From: Cunninghamia lanceolata
Taxonomy: Eukaryota > Streptophyta > Pinopsida > Cupressales > Cupressaceae
NCBI GenBank assembly: GCA_027924645.1
Contig: BSBN01001807.1
Coordinates: 13,596,001 to 13,660,000, forward strand
Direction: 5' to 3'
Length of the DNA: 64,000 nt
Of this stretch, positions 13,020 to 24,900 are shown in pieces. Within the stretch, counting starts at the first letter, position 1. Every line of letters begins with the position of its first letter. The position numbers were made by a program, and so were the translations under genes. The notes beneath the pieces were generated by a model. It searched no databases and was not told the origin of the DNA. It saw nothing but the letters and a program-made list of their open reading frames with translations.

Positions 13020-13530
13020 CTAAAATTCTTCCAACATTTCTGAGACTTCTGCTAGTACATCTTCAAATTTCTCTTGACTAATCTTAGGAATCAATGCAAA
13101 GCAATGACGCTCATGTTTCATACCCTCCAAAAATTTCCTACCATCTACCAAGCAAATTCTGGCAGTACTACATACCTTTTCTTCCACCTCCTTCAAGGGC
13201 TTCAACTTATGACGAACTCCACCCTTTGTTAGGGAATAGGTGTTTGCACGGTCATCATGGACAGCGCTCCTATCATACTGCCATGGCCTCCCCAACAGCA
13301 TATGACATGCATCCATCAATATGATATCACACAGCACCTCATCATAGTAGTCCCCAATCTTGAACTTCACTAAACACTGCTCGTTGACCAAAGCTCTATG
13401 GTCTTCTGCAACCATGCAATCCGATATGGATGTGGATGCTTTCTTCTTGTCAACTTCAACTTGTCAACCATCTCTTCTGAAACAAGATTGTCGATACTTC
13501 CACTGTCAATAATAATATCACAACACTTAC
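13020..13530 (-). pseudogene. Chromovirus aspartic protease (retropepsin)
   Basis: The active-site motif IIIDSGSIDNLVS is read on the minus strand near 13515-13475, followed by EEMVDKLKL. The second half, 13415-13020, holds the typical MLLGRPWQYDR. The protease releases gag and pol products. It lies between gag and reverse transcriptase as usual for Ty3 elements. The first and second parts are in different frames, so the gene is disrupted. Confidence 0.82.
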
Positions 13531-13662
13531 CTTCACATTTGCACCTTGTGCGGAATAAACTCTTCCTCTAATTGGGTTCTTTCTCAGTCAACAAAGTTCT
13601 GCTGGCAACTAGGGTTTCTCCCCTTTCAGCATCTTCAGAACGCTTAGATTGTGCATCTTCAT

Positions 13663-14731
13663 CTACATGTGCAACTCGTGCATTACCTTCAAGTCTTCTA
13701 TTTGTCCTTCCTTGATGTTGCAGACACTCGTATGCTCGATGCCCTTCTTCTCCACATTGGAAACAGGTTCCTCTGAAACCTCCTCTTCTGATTCCGTGCC
13801 CAGGTCTGCCTCTTCCTCTTCCTCTTTGCTCACCATTGTTCTGGTCACGAGGGCGGTAGGCATTATCCCCTCTCTAATTTCGATTGGTGCCAGCCTCTTC
13901 ATTTTTCTTTTGATCTTCATTACGGCTTCCATAGGGTCTTCCACCAATCCTTCCGCCTTGACCTCTTCCCCTTTGCTTGCTATCAAACCTTTTATTCAGC
14001 TTCTCTTCCACCTTCAAGGAAAACTGATACGCATCTTCTATGGTGGTTATTCTGACCAAGCTGAGCTCCTCTTGAATACTTGGCCTCAACCCATTAATGT
14101 AACGAACTACCTTCTCCTTGTTGGCCTCTGCATGGCCTGTCCTAATAGTAATCTTATAAAACTCTTTTGTATACTCCTTAACAGACTTGTTACCTTGCTT
14201 CAGTCCTTGCAACTTCTTCAGCAACTCCATCTCATAGTCCACAGGAATGAACTGCTTCTTTAGTTTCTCCACCATCCGATCCCATCTAGTGATCTTTCCT
14301 TTTCCTCTTTTGTTCCTCTCTAATTGGACCTCCTTCCACCAAATACTGGCGTGGCCCTTCAACTTTATTTTTGCAAACTTGACCCGATCTGGGTCCTCCA
14401 CATCTTCATACTCAAAATGCTCCTCCATGTCATTGATCCAATCAATAAGCTGTTCGGGATTCAAATCTCCAGAATATGTAGAAACTTCTATCCTGGATCT
14501 CTTTCCGATCTTTGAGATGGCCCTCAACAACCTAACTTCTGCAAGATCTCCAGTAGCTTCTTGTTCTTCCTCGAATAGCTCTTCTTTAGCTTCATCCTTG
14601 CTTTCTTCTCTTGTTCTTGGATCAAACCCTCTTCGCAGCTCCTCTTGCAATGCATCAATCTGCCTTTGCAAGGCTCTAAAACCCTCTTCCGTCAAAGTAT
14701 TCCTCCCAATACGGTTTTTTCGTGGAGGCAT
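13663..14731 (-). pseudogene. Chromovirus gag (capsid and CCHC zinc knuckle)
   Basis: The frame from 14731 to 13874 (285 residues) starts MPPRKNRIG and contains a retrotransposon capsid domain, with WINDMEEHFEY, then GHASIWW and YINGLRPSIQEELSL. A frameshift near 13880 moves the end into another frame. There the zinc knuckle CFQCGEEGHRAYEC is read (about 13765-13725) after a Gly/Arg-rich stretch. Gag packages element RNA in particles. The start chosen is the ATG closest to the primer binding site. Confidence 0.87.
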
Positions 14732-14817
14732 TTTGATCTCCGCAGCAAACCCACAACCTCAGGTCCTAGTGCAAACTACCTCACAGTCGGCAATCTGTCT
14801 ACACACTCAGAACCCTT

Positions 14818-14829
14818 GCTCTGATACCA
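14818..14829 (-). other. Primer binding site of the chromovirus (initiator tRNA-Met)
   Basis: The minus strand reads TGGTATCAGAGC, two bases inside the 5' LTR. It is the standard plant sequence complementary to the 3' end of initiator tRNA-Met and fixes the element's direction. Confidence 0.93.
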
Positions 14830-14831
14830 CT

Positions 14832-15701
14832 TGATGAAGGGGGTAAATCATAAAACACACAACAACAGAAGTGGAACACAGAAAATAGAATATTTCTTTA
14901 TTGATCTGGGCAACTCATTACATTACAGAAGCTCATTACAATCAGAGGAATCAATCCTCCACAGGCTGCAACACACTACAGCTACACATCACCAGGCTCT
15001 GGAATCCTCTGCCTTCTGTAACCCCAAATCAACTAGGGTTTTTGTTTTCCCACCTATTCTTGACTCTACACTTTCCCCTTAACTCTACTACTACCCAGAG
15101 TTCCCAAAATAGTCATAAATAGCACTTTTTGGCGGCCTCCAGCTAAATTTCGAAATTTGCAACTCCCTCCAAAAGTAGGTCAACTTCCGGCAAGCATAAC
15201 TTTTGATCCGGGTGTCCGATTGACGAACCATTTTAAGCACCGGAAAGCGCGCGATGTGAACTATCACGCTAAAAATCCGTAAACGGATTTCCATCAACTT
15301 TTCGAGACGTTATGAGATGTTTTAGTGCCTCATATCTTGTTTCGAAAATTTTCAAGGGCTTTTCGAAAAACAAAAACTTTAATATCTTTTAGCTCACAAA
15401 TGATCTTTGCCTGATTCCTCCGCCAAAGGTCTTATATTTCCGTTATGAAGCTTTCTGCAAGTTTTCGCTTCAATCCGTGCCCAAATGCAAACTTTCCTAA
15501 AATGGCAGGTAAACTTTCAAAAACTAGCAATTTGTTATTTTTAGAATTGGAAAAACTGAAAGTCCTACATCATTATTCAAGAGATTATGGAACTAGAAAT
15601 ACTAATTATGGAAAGAAATGAAAACAACTGTAATGATTTTGAAGCAACATCTTTTTGGGGGATGCAAGATTGCCCTTACACCACTGGATGCTCCTGCATC
15701 A
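14832..15701 (-). repeat. 5' LTR of the chromovirus
   Basis: This 870-base LTR begins TGATGAAGG and ends CTGCATCA on the plus strand. It is followed by the CATAT duplication. It matches the two parts of the left LTR and supplies the empty-site sequence for the giant solo LTR. Confidence 0.93.
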
Positions 15702-15706
15702 CATAT

Positions 15707-16735
15707 CCTTTAAGAGATTGCACCACCTTTTTCTTCACCAATTTCTTGTAGCAACCTCTATACCAGCAATTCTAAACTAATTGGCATCCTTGCTTCTATT
15801 CCATTCACTAATTCATAAGGACTGCTATGAATAGCCTTCTTAAAAGTTATTATGTCTACCCACACCACAAAGCTTAGTTTATCATCCCATTTCTTCTTAT
15901 TGACATCCAATGTCCTCTTAATGATCTTCATGAGACTTTTATTGCTAGATTTGGCTTGTCCAGTACCTTGTGATGATAAGGCAATGCGAAGGTCAAGTTA
16001 ATCCCATATTTGGTGCATAGGTCCAACACTCGCTTGATCTAAAGCACATAACATTATCCACCACTAATCTCACCAATACATAAAATCTTGTTATTACAAA
16101 TAAGAAACCAATTACCATCTTTGTTGTGGCATTCCTGGTGAGAATTGTTTCAACTCACTTGGTGAAATAGTCAATTGCCTTCACCACAAGTATCCATCTA
16201 TAACCATTACTTGACCTTTCAACTATTTCCCCAATGAAATCTATGCCCCATTGCAGAAAAGGAGCCTTAATTGAAACTGATGTAAGAGGGAGTGCACCTG
16301 AAAACTTCAATCTACTAGAAAATCTCTGGTAGATGTCACATCTCCTTACCACAATAGCAACATCTTTGAATAATGTCGACCACCAATAACATGCTCTTAA
16401 ACTCTTATGTGTGGTAGTCTTGGACATGATATGTCCACTACATATCCCTTGGTGACATTCATAAATCACTTTGAAGGATTGTTCTTCATCCAAACATTTA
16501 AGAAGCATCCCACCTTGATTTCTACACATCAACTCTCCCTGAATTAGCACATATTTTTGCAACTGCAACTTCAACGTTTTCTGCTGGTTCTTAGTCATTG
16601 CAGGAGGGCAACTCATATTCTCTAAGTAAAACACCACCTTCCTATATCATGGGTTATCTCTTAAACTGCAAGGGAAGGTCTCATGATCAATATTTACCTC
16701 GTGCACTTTTGTCGCATCTAGGTTTGCCTCATGAA
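15707..16735 (-). pseudogene. Ty3-type integrase remnant (first half)
   Basis: The frame down from 16637 reads as the region before and within a Ty3-lineage integrase. A zinc-binding segment has CHQGICSGH and RRCDIYQRF, where the second cysteine of the CxxC pair appears as Y. Then comes WGIDFIGEI with the first catalytic aspartate. After DYFTK a TGA replaces the expected tryptophan; VVDNVMCF follows with the second aspartate. Broken frames continue to 15707, where the chromovirus interrupts. Coding similarity extends upstream to about 16735, where LTR-like copy B starts abruptly without a primer binding site, implying a deletion of gag to RNase H. Confidence 0.8.
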
Positions 16736-18317
16736 ACATATCGAAGTTCATTACAAAATAGTTTGCAATGAATTAGAAGTTGTCACACATTCATCTAACT
16801 CTGTTACATTCATACCAACAAACGTAGCATGGGACTGTCATGGAGACATATCATTTACATGCACTATGTTCATGAAATAACCTTCCTATGAGTTGCAATA
16901 TGTATCCTATCCCCTTACAGACCAGACTTGATTCACTTATGCTCTATAACAACCTAAGACACTTATGCAGCAAGAAAATTGTCTTAGCAATCAACCCCAA
17001 ACACAACAAACACCTATGTATATATAGCATTCTACATTTTCGCCCTTGGAGGAAGATTTCAAATGCACATCCAATTAGATCTGGCCTCCAAGATGCCCAC
17101 ATGGCCCCATCAAAAGAATGAAACCATTGGGAAGAGAGATCCACCTAGGACCGCATTAGTCTGTCTCACAATAGCAAGCAAGCCAAATCCTCACAACTGT
17201 AGTCAAGCAAAAACATACAACAACAAGGGGAAAATCACCACCAAGCGCAATCACCGACTAGAGTAGCAGTAAACATATCATTGGACTGAGGAGATAGAAA
17301 TTTGAAATAAACAAGCCCATCAAGGTCATGCACAAGGTTCAAGTGGGAAACTCGGTCCATACCTTGCAACAACACGCCAGCCCCCAAGAAAGACCAAGGA
17401 CAAACCAATAAATAGTGAAGAGAGTGCCAACGATCAACCAAGCCAGCTACAAAGGCTTGAGCATTTGAAAATAACTCTCAAACTCGAAGAACAAGACCGT
17501 GGAAGGTGAGATGCATAGGGGACAGTAGGTAGATAAATATTTTGAACCCCATTTGATTTATGGTAATCCTCGCTAAAACAAACAATAACCAAGCACCAAA
17601 AACAGATTGGACACATCAAGTTGACTAGAAATTACCTTAAAGCCATCATTATCACGCTGCAACAGGGGAGCCGCAAATCCACTGCAAAGATACAAATCAC
17701 CATGATGAATACCGCAGTAGGAACACAAATGACCACGAGCAATACTGACCACCAAACACTCACAAGATCATCATGGACCAAGAATGAGCCACCATGAGCA
17801 AGGAATGCACTACCAAGAAGAAGAAAACCAGTCACAATATGGACCAAGGAAACTATAGCAACCGCAAAGTGGAGCAACCACCAAGAGGGGCACAATCCAC
17901 CACAAGTCCCTGAAAGGGGCTCAAAACATCATTCGAACCCAATGCAAACCAAACATACCGCACAAAGGAAAGATCACCGCAAAAGGAGTAAGAAGACTAG
18001 CAAGCATAGTATAAGCCCTTGCGGTAACAATAACAACATAAGGGAGCAATGTGGTAATAACTTATAAGTCGGGCATGCCACAAAGGGTTGCAACAAGGGA
18101 TGGGGAGGCACTGCGGTGAAAAACAAGGCACCACACAATAGAGAGAAGAGGTAGGGATCACAAAACAACACTACACAACACCGAAAAAGGAGGGTACTAC
18201 TATTACAAGACTTACAGTATTCAACCAAGACAAAACAAGGCTTATAGCATACATCTAGGTCAATATAAAGAGGGTGCAACAAGTAAAAACACCAGAATTA
18301 GTCATGGATTTGGACAC
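16732..18317 (-). repeat. LTR-like direct repeat, copy B
   Basis: It matches 79-1591 plus 5273-5317. On the minus strand it begins TGTCCAAATCC and ends ...TTTCA. It abuts integrase coding sequence directly. It could be the 5' LTR of a deleted element or a separate repeat placed there by rearrangement. No flanking duplication was found. Confidence 0.55.
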
Positions 18318-18439
18318 TACGCAACACAACGATTCAAGATCATCACTCTTAAGACTTGCACTTTGCCTTTTGATTCTAGTTTACAAGCATACATGTAGGC
18401 TTCTTTGGAGGGACTAAATATATAGTCTTAGGCCTTACC

Positions 18440-18786
18440 TACAATTCAAGATCAAATTTTAAATTTTGCTCAATGTCTTGGACACTAAGATTGGAAGTCA
18501 ATATATGGAAAGTATTGGTGTATTCCTTGAGAGACTAATCACACCCTTGACACAATTTTCAAAACTTTATGAATTGGTTATCATAGTTACCAAGAGGATA
18601 ATAGGTTTCTAAGGCGTTAACAAAACTAGAGCAAGCTTGTACAAGAGTAATGTCATGCTCATGATCAAACCAATATTTTTCCACAAACAAAGAAACTCTC
18701 AAAAGAGTGCATGTAATCTTATCTGAATCAGTGAAGGAATTCCCAGCCATGTAGGAATCTACTAGATTAAACCAGAGTATCAGCAT
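18440..18786 (-). pseudogene. Ty3-type gag fragment
   Basis: The minus frame shows WFNLVDSYMAGNSFTDSDKI, a C-terminal YYPLGNYDNQFIKF, and EYTNTFHIL. These resemble the WLDQVETYF...DxDKI...YYPxGxYxxQxIKW...EFTNxFHxL pattern of plant Ty3 gag. Two in-frame stops and no frameshift occur over about 115 codons. No zinc knuckle, LTR or pol is attached. It may belong to the element whose integrase lies at 16.7 kb, or to another one. Confidence 0.55.
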
Positions 18787-18789
18787 CTA

Positions 18790-19550
18790 GACAATGACAG
18801 TTTCAATTATCAATCATGCTTTTATAGTAATGTATTTTTATATGTCTTATTTATATATCTATATTTATTATTTATAATATATACAAATAGATATAAAATA
18901 TGTTTATATATATGAATATTAATATATTTTATATTTATATAAATGGATATAAGATATATTTTTAATTTTACTAATATATGTGCAAATAAATAAATATATA
19001 CAAATAATATATTTATAAATATATATTATTTATTTATTAAGTAAAAGCTTTATATATATATATATATATATATTTTTTATATGTGTTTGTGTGGACAAAC
19101 CCAACCCCAATTTTCTTTTGTCCAAGTCCACAAACCCAAACCCAGACCTGTACCAAGATCGGTAACTTAGCTCAGATCCATTGCCAAACAGAAATAGATC
19201 ATAAACATCTAGAAGTGTAGCCAAGAACCTATGTAGCAGGATATCAGTCTTCTTGGCTAAGGTTTTTTTGCATATTTTGGAGAATTGGTCTAACACAACA
19301 TACCACACATTCATAGGAATGCCATACTTAAATCCCTCTATAGTCATTTTTAACTTTGAATTGGTGGCTCACGACTCAAACACATACTACATATTTGTTA
19401 TGCTTGTTCAAATTACTACCTTGGCAGCTAGACGCATTCACTGGGCTGCCACATAGGGGATCTGGAGCATTGATCATCTCGCAGTATCATGGTGGTACTC
19501 CAAATTGAATGTCACTTACACTACTTGCTTTCTTATCATCTTAAGCTCAC
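18790..19550. other. AT-rich stretch with a TA microsatellite; no gene seen
   Basis: From about 18820 to 19080 the sequence is nearly all A and T, with TATATT and ATTTATATA words and a 22-base (TA)n run at 19051-19072. A weak minus ORF at 19347-19030 ends in translated TA repeat and is not supported. Confidence 0.6.
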
Positions 19551-20031
19551 ATGGTCAAACCATAAGGCCTGATTTGTCATATGACATACCAATACTGCAC
19601 AACTCTGACAGTTACAATGTTTTCCAGCATGCTTTCCCTGTGGTACTTGTGCAAAACGGCAAAATGAAGAATATGAAACAGTGAAAAGCCAGTGGTTAAT
19701 TTTTCTTGTAACTGTCAAGCCATCCCTTCATCTTCTTCATTTGTAAAACTGTGTAATATAGCTTTTCATTGAATAGGCTTCTAGTTTGTCAGTTTTGGTT
19801 GATACATCCAACTTCTCAGATTATTGTACAGAAATTGCAGATTCTGAGTTAATACAATCTCGTGTTACAGTTCTAACAAGTTGCTCTATTGTTTTCTCAT
19901 TCTCTATGCTTAGGCACTCTGATTGCTATCATTGCTTTTCTCTTCCTTCATAGACCATTTCTACTCATAACACATTGGAATCACATTTTGGTGTGTTGAT
20001 CCTCGGATCACCTGTGGGCCCTTCAAATTAG

Positions 20032-20043
20032 AGGTATCAGAGC
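20032..20043 (+). other. Primer-binding-site relic downstream of an LTR end
   Basis: AGGTATCAGAGC differs at one base from the initiator tRNA-Met site. It follows CTGTGGGCCCTTCAAATTAG, an arrangement usual at the inner end of a plant LTR. The LTR itself would occupy roughly 19500-20028, but its outer end was not found. No gag follows before the solo LTR at 20334. Confidence 0.45.
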
Positions 20044-20333
20044 TTTAGTTTCTTGTTTCAGGTCTTGAAGTGCATGACCCTGCATCTTACCTTCCTAGTT
20101 GTTTTACATGATCCCTGTAGATGCCAGACAAGTCAACATGTAGATGTTGGATCCAACACGGTACTAGAATATGATAAATACACTTTGAAGTGACAAAGAA
20201 ATGATTTTGAACAACACAGTGCACATGAAAAAAGTTGGGATGATTGATCATTTTGCACGACTCTTGTAGCGAGTACAATGTTCCCATCATCTTCATCAAC
20301 CAAGAATCTGTACCACCCTCAGGTAAGAGAAGG

Positions 20334-21057
20334 TGTTAGAATTCGAATTAATCTTTCCTCAGTTTTTAGAGTCCTAAGTTCTAACTATTATGTCCCAGAG
20401 CCATATGATAGATTTATTTATTTTATTTTATTTTTATGGATATTCCTTCTCAACCTTTTTTGTCTTTTTGTGTATGGATTTTCCTATATTTAAGGAGGTT
20501 TTGTTCTCAGTGACATGACTAGAATTTTTATTATTTTGTAATTGTTAATCTGGATTATCCTACGCCTCATTTGTCTTTTAGCTAAAGATTCCTTAAAATG
20601 AAACTCCTTTCTTAGGTGTTCCCATATTCCTAACAAGGAATATTAGAGTGCAACTCATTCTCCTTGCACACGTGTGCTCACCTCTTATCATGAGGAATAG
20701 GACACATAGGCACGCACTAATGTAAGGTGGCAATAAAGGCATGGAGTTACATGCACAACTCCTCTTTTCACCTCTATAAAACAGAGGTTCTCCTATTTCT
20801 TTGATGGTGGTACTTAGTTACCCTGTTGTTTTGAAACTCTCATATTTTTTTCTAAAAGAGAGATTGTGAGTATTGTAAGATTTCAAGTTGCCATCTTCAT
20901 TAATACACATGGGGTTTTCTTCCATCAAACGGTTTCCCTACATCAAAAATCGTCTCAAATTTGTTGTGGTATGATCTTCTTTCAATTTGTTAATTTATTT
21001 TGTGTTGCTTATGATTCAATGTTTAGTAGTTGATCTTGGCATAATATTTTTCTAGCA
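20334..21057 (+). mobile_element. Copia-type solo LTR (candidate)
   Basis: The stretch begins TGTTAGA and ends TCTAGCA, a 7-base inverted repeat with one mismatch. The flanks are GAAGG (20329-20333) and GGAGG (21058-21062), a 5-base duplication with one mismatch. A TATA box, CTATAAAACAGAGG, is at about 20774, with the usual distance to the 3' end. No coding sequence. Confidence 0.55.
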
Positions 21058-21636
21058 GGAGGAGCCCACATAGCCCAAGGAGGAAGGAAAGGGTCAACAT
21101 CCCTGGCAATTCTCTAAAACTGGAAGGACAAAATATAAGCATGTCTCAACATAGATTAAAGATGAATATGATTTACAGACCAGGAAGAAATTTAAAAATC
21201 CTGATACCATGTACTGGGTATTGGAAGCTATAGCTTACTGGAATCGACCTGAACAAGCATTGGCAAGAAGCCAAGAGGTAAAAGGTAAAAAATCTGATAA
21301 ACTGATCCCTGACATGGGACAAGCATTCTGGACAGAGCATACACAAGATGACAAAAAGCATTGCCATAGAAAAGATGGAATTTGAAAGGGGCAGATCCTT
21401 GAGACTGTACAGAGATATTCTGGAAGCAACGGATGGTCTCACTCTCAGCTAAACAAGAGCAGCGATGTAATATTTAACAAAATGAAGATGCTCAAGATGA
21501 TGTGGAGAAGGCTGGTCTGGCCACAGGACACCATGTTCAGATCCTCACTCAAGTTTTGGTTTTCAAAGAAGCTCAGAATCCTGCAAGCATTTTCTGAAGG
21601 CTTCCAGTAGCCAAGAAAGCCAACCGAAGCCATGTT
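21058..21636. other. Downstream flank of the OPA3-like gene; nothing firm
   Basis: Short ORFs on both strands show no family I recognise. The 3' untranslated region of the OPA3-like gene probably lies here. Confidence 0.35.
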
Positions 21637-21774
21637 CTATTGAAGCTTGGCTTTGTTTAGCCTTGTATAGCTTAAGCTTGTTTGATATCTTTGTTTCTTC
21701 AGATATGCAGTGTCATATATAGCATAACAGAGGTCAGTGCTAATGAAATATGGAATCTGTTTTAGAGCTTCAAG
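21637..21774 (-). CDS. OPA3: Tentative exon 4 of the OPA3-like gene
   Basis: A CTGCAG acceptor precedes an open stretch that continues exon 3 in phase 0 as LEALKQ, like the start of the family's C-terminal coiled region. After six residues the similarity fades, and the frame ends at TAG (21637) after 45 codons. The total would be 162 residues, close to the usual plant length. Alternatively the gene reads into intron 3 and stops after three more codons, or the true last exon lies elsewhere. Confidence 0.35.
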   Translation of the reverse strand, partial: LEALKQIPYFISTDLCYAIYDTAYLKKQRYQTSLSYTRLNKAKLQ

Positions 21775-21998
21775 CTGCAGTATGTTAATGTTTTGCTTGC
21801 TCAAAGCAGTTTTATCCAGCTCAGCAAATGCATGGTTAGACAGACTCTACAGCTATGCATACACCAAAAAGCTAGCTACTTGATGACACTCTGAACTGCA
21901 AAAAGGACTGACCCTCATGATAATGTGATTTTCTTTTTATTCATCAAAAGGTTACCTCCATTAAGTATCAGACTTCACAACTGAAGCTATATACTCAC

Positions 21999-24900
21999 TT
22001 CTAGTTCTTGTCTGCGAGCTTCTTCCTTGCGAGCTTCTGATCTGACACTCCTCTGTACTTCAAAGATTACAGCAGCGCTCCCAACCTTGAGAAGTTGAAA
22101 ACCCAAATCAATCACACAAAGAATAAATACAAACAAAGATTTAAAAATGTATACACTGAATTTCTGACATCTGAGCTAACTTTGGACAAGCCATAAACAA
22201 ACATTAACCTTCTGTTTCAATTATTCCCACTTTCATAAAGCACTTGGAAGGAATGCTAAAATGCAATCTACATTGATAACTACTGTAGGAACCCAAAACA
22301 AATCTACTTGAACACTCACATCTACTTGAAGCTAACTCTTAATGTACGGATGAGCAAATAAACTTTTATTCCATGATTAAAAAATCCCTGAACAATCATC
22401 CAAATGTCTGATTCAACAAGTCTACTGCAAAGAATATCAAACTCTTATTAAGTGAGAAAATATTACCGAAAAGATAAAAATTTCTCCAAGAAGATCTGTG
22501 GCAGCCTGAACAGCTTTCTCCTCATCCAAGGGGCGAACTGCCACATCGGTGGAATGTCCATAAATTCGCCTTTGCAAGTTTGTGGAAAATTTATGATTTG
22601 TCTGCACAAGAGAGTGCCACATTAAGGCAATACAAGAGCAAGGCCATCAAGTTATGATGACAGCGATTGGCTTGTCGGGAAACCATATGAAAATTGATTT
22701 GAAAAATAGACCGTCAAATATGATCCAGATAACTCCCTTAATCAATAATTCTTTCTCAAGATGCCAATTCAAATAAAAAGCAGCTTGAAGAGACTAGAGA
22801 TAAGAAAAAGATAGTGATGGACATAAGAGGTTTTGTCTATGCATTCTTGGGCACATAAAAAATAAATATACTGTAAAAGGGTCTAGAATAAAGAGGAGAG
22901 TATATTGTTTAATGTGGAAACTCAATTCATGGCTGTCTGGTCCTGTCCAATCTATCCTCAAATGCATCTATGGTTACTGTACTGGCAACAAGTCAAGTTT
23001 ATCACTATAATTACAACTCTGGACAAAATTCAATATCATCATGTACAAAGTTACAACTACAACTCAGCTCATACTGGCATACAACATCACATCACTATAT
23101 AGCTAAATGTATATAATTTATGACTAGAAATAGGAAGCAAACAGACATAAAAGGGAAACATCATCTGCCTTTTAAATGTCATTTTAGCATGTTCAAGGGG
23201 TTTTGGTGTAATATTAAAGGGATACACTCCTAACAGAAAAACCAAGATTCAAATTCCCCCACTGCAATAAGGTAGCCCATAATCCCAGTGAGCATGTGGC
23301 AAGGTTGTGGTGCAACAGTTATAGGGTACATCTGAGCTTAACCCATGTTTGGGATTCTTAATAATATGGTCATAGCATAACCCATACCCTGTTAAAGGCA
23401 GGCATAACCTCACCCAAGTTTTACCTAGAGTTACCAAATCGGAATCCGGTATAGGTATAGGTAGGTGGGTATGGTGCGCACGTATGGCAAAAAAATTGGG
23501 GGCTGTGTACGTTCTAGGTACGTCCATACAAAAAACATATAAAAATCACAAATACTAAATATATAGTTATACATATTTGCAGCCTAAAAATTGGAATTAA
23601 ATTTAGAATACCACATATCACACATATGTTAAATAAACTTATAAAACTGCCATAAATATTACAAATACAGTATATTAATTCAATATCAATTTAAATAAAC
23701 AATAAATTAATAAACATTTTTTCATTTATTTAAAATTTTAAATCAAAAGAAGTAAATATTTATTTTGTATTTTGTAATTTTTAGATAAACTTTAAACATA
23801 TAAAAATCAAAACAATAAAAATAAGTCAGGTAATTTATTTCATATGTTTTGTTTCGATTGGAATAATGTATGCTGTTTGCTGTGAATAGGAGTGAAGTGC
23901 CAATAATCGTGACAGTGAGCTCCATTTTTCTTCCTTAAAAATATAAGGCTGCAAAGGATAAGAGCCCACGCTTTGACCTATCAAAATATGCCTTCCTGTT
24001 TGAAACTGTTAGAAACCTGTGTCTCCAGGTCTGCCAAACTTTTTCCCTGTTGCTGCACTCAACCCACAGAATAGGTAAATATGCCTTGAAAATTTTGCAG
24101 GTATAGTGTTTGGTGACAGTCGTTTAGGATTTTGCAGGTCAAAGAGTCAAAAAAAATGCATTGAAAACTTCACCAACTTTTGGAATAGCTCTGGAATTAT
24201 TCTGGATTCACCACATTGACCTCAGAATTGCCCATGTTTGATCTGTGACGTTTCCAGACAATTTTGACTGCTACAAGTTGAACCCTGTACAAACCCACAA
24301 TTGATTCCAAGCTGTACCTGATTCCAGTATGACTTGTAACTGGTAACGGCCAATTTTCCAGCCAATTCAATAACAGAGAGTTTTACCCAAATTGGAGAGA
24401 AAAAAACATGAGAGATCATACCACAAGCTTTAGAAAATGTTATGAAATCCAGCATATGAAACAATCATTGTTTCTTCAAAATTAGAGTGCCGCAGAATCC
24501 AGTAGCAACAGCCCAACTCCTCAATAATGACCAAACTCGAACTCAAACTCAGGAATTAAAAGTTTTAGAAACTACATTAAATCTATAATTATTATTTCAG
24601 CTTGCAATTTGCCAGTACTCTGTTAGTGTTTTTTATCAGTAAATCGCAACACTTAAGAAGAGTTGTAGACACTACATTAAATCTATAATATTGATTCAAT
24701 TGGTAATTTACCAGTACTCAGCCAGATGTTATCTTTCTAATCCATAAATTACTCGCCCACCATCAGATGACTACAGAAAGTCCACCATCAAACAAGGCCA
24801 CATTAACACAGGGACCATGATAGATTTAATGTAGCGTCCAACTCTTAACTCTTGAGTGTTACATTTACATTTTACTAATAATTAAATTACATCTGGCTGT

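Larger units (their letters stand above)
5856..15701 (-). mobile_element. Chromovirus (Ty3/Gypsy LTR retrotransposon), complete but inactive
   Basis: The element is flanked by the duplication CATAT (5851-5855 and 15702-15706). LTRs begin TGATG and end CATCA (CATTA in the left copy). The minus strand gives 5' LTR 14832-15701, primer binding site, gag, protease, reverse transcriptase, RNase H, integrase, chromodomain, and 3' LTR 5856-10197. After removing the nested solo LTR and its duplication, the left LTR is 870 bases, equal to the right one. The whole is then about 6.4 kb. The LTRs differ at roughly 20 of 240 positions in a stretch compared by eye, so the insertion is old. Frameshifts and a stop disable pol. 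Confidence 0.92.

Noticed and set aside
11407..14834. Plus-strand ORFs such as 13649-14263 and 14247-14834
   Set aside because: They are mirror frames of the chromovirus gag and pol on the minus strand.
19030..19347. Minus ORF ending in IYIYIYI
   Set aside because: The end is the TA microsatellite and the rest has no supporting similarity.
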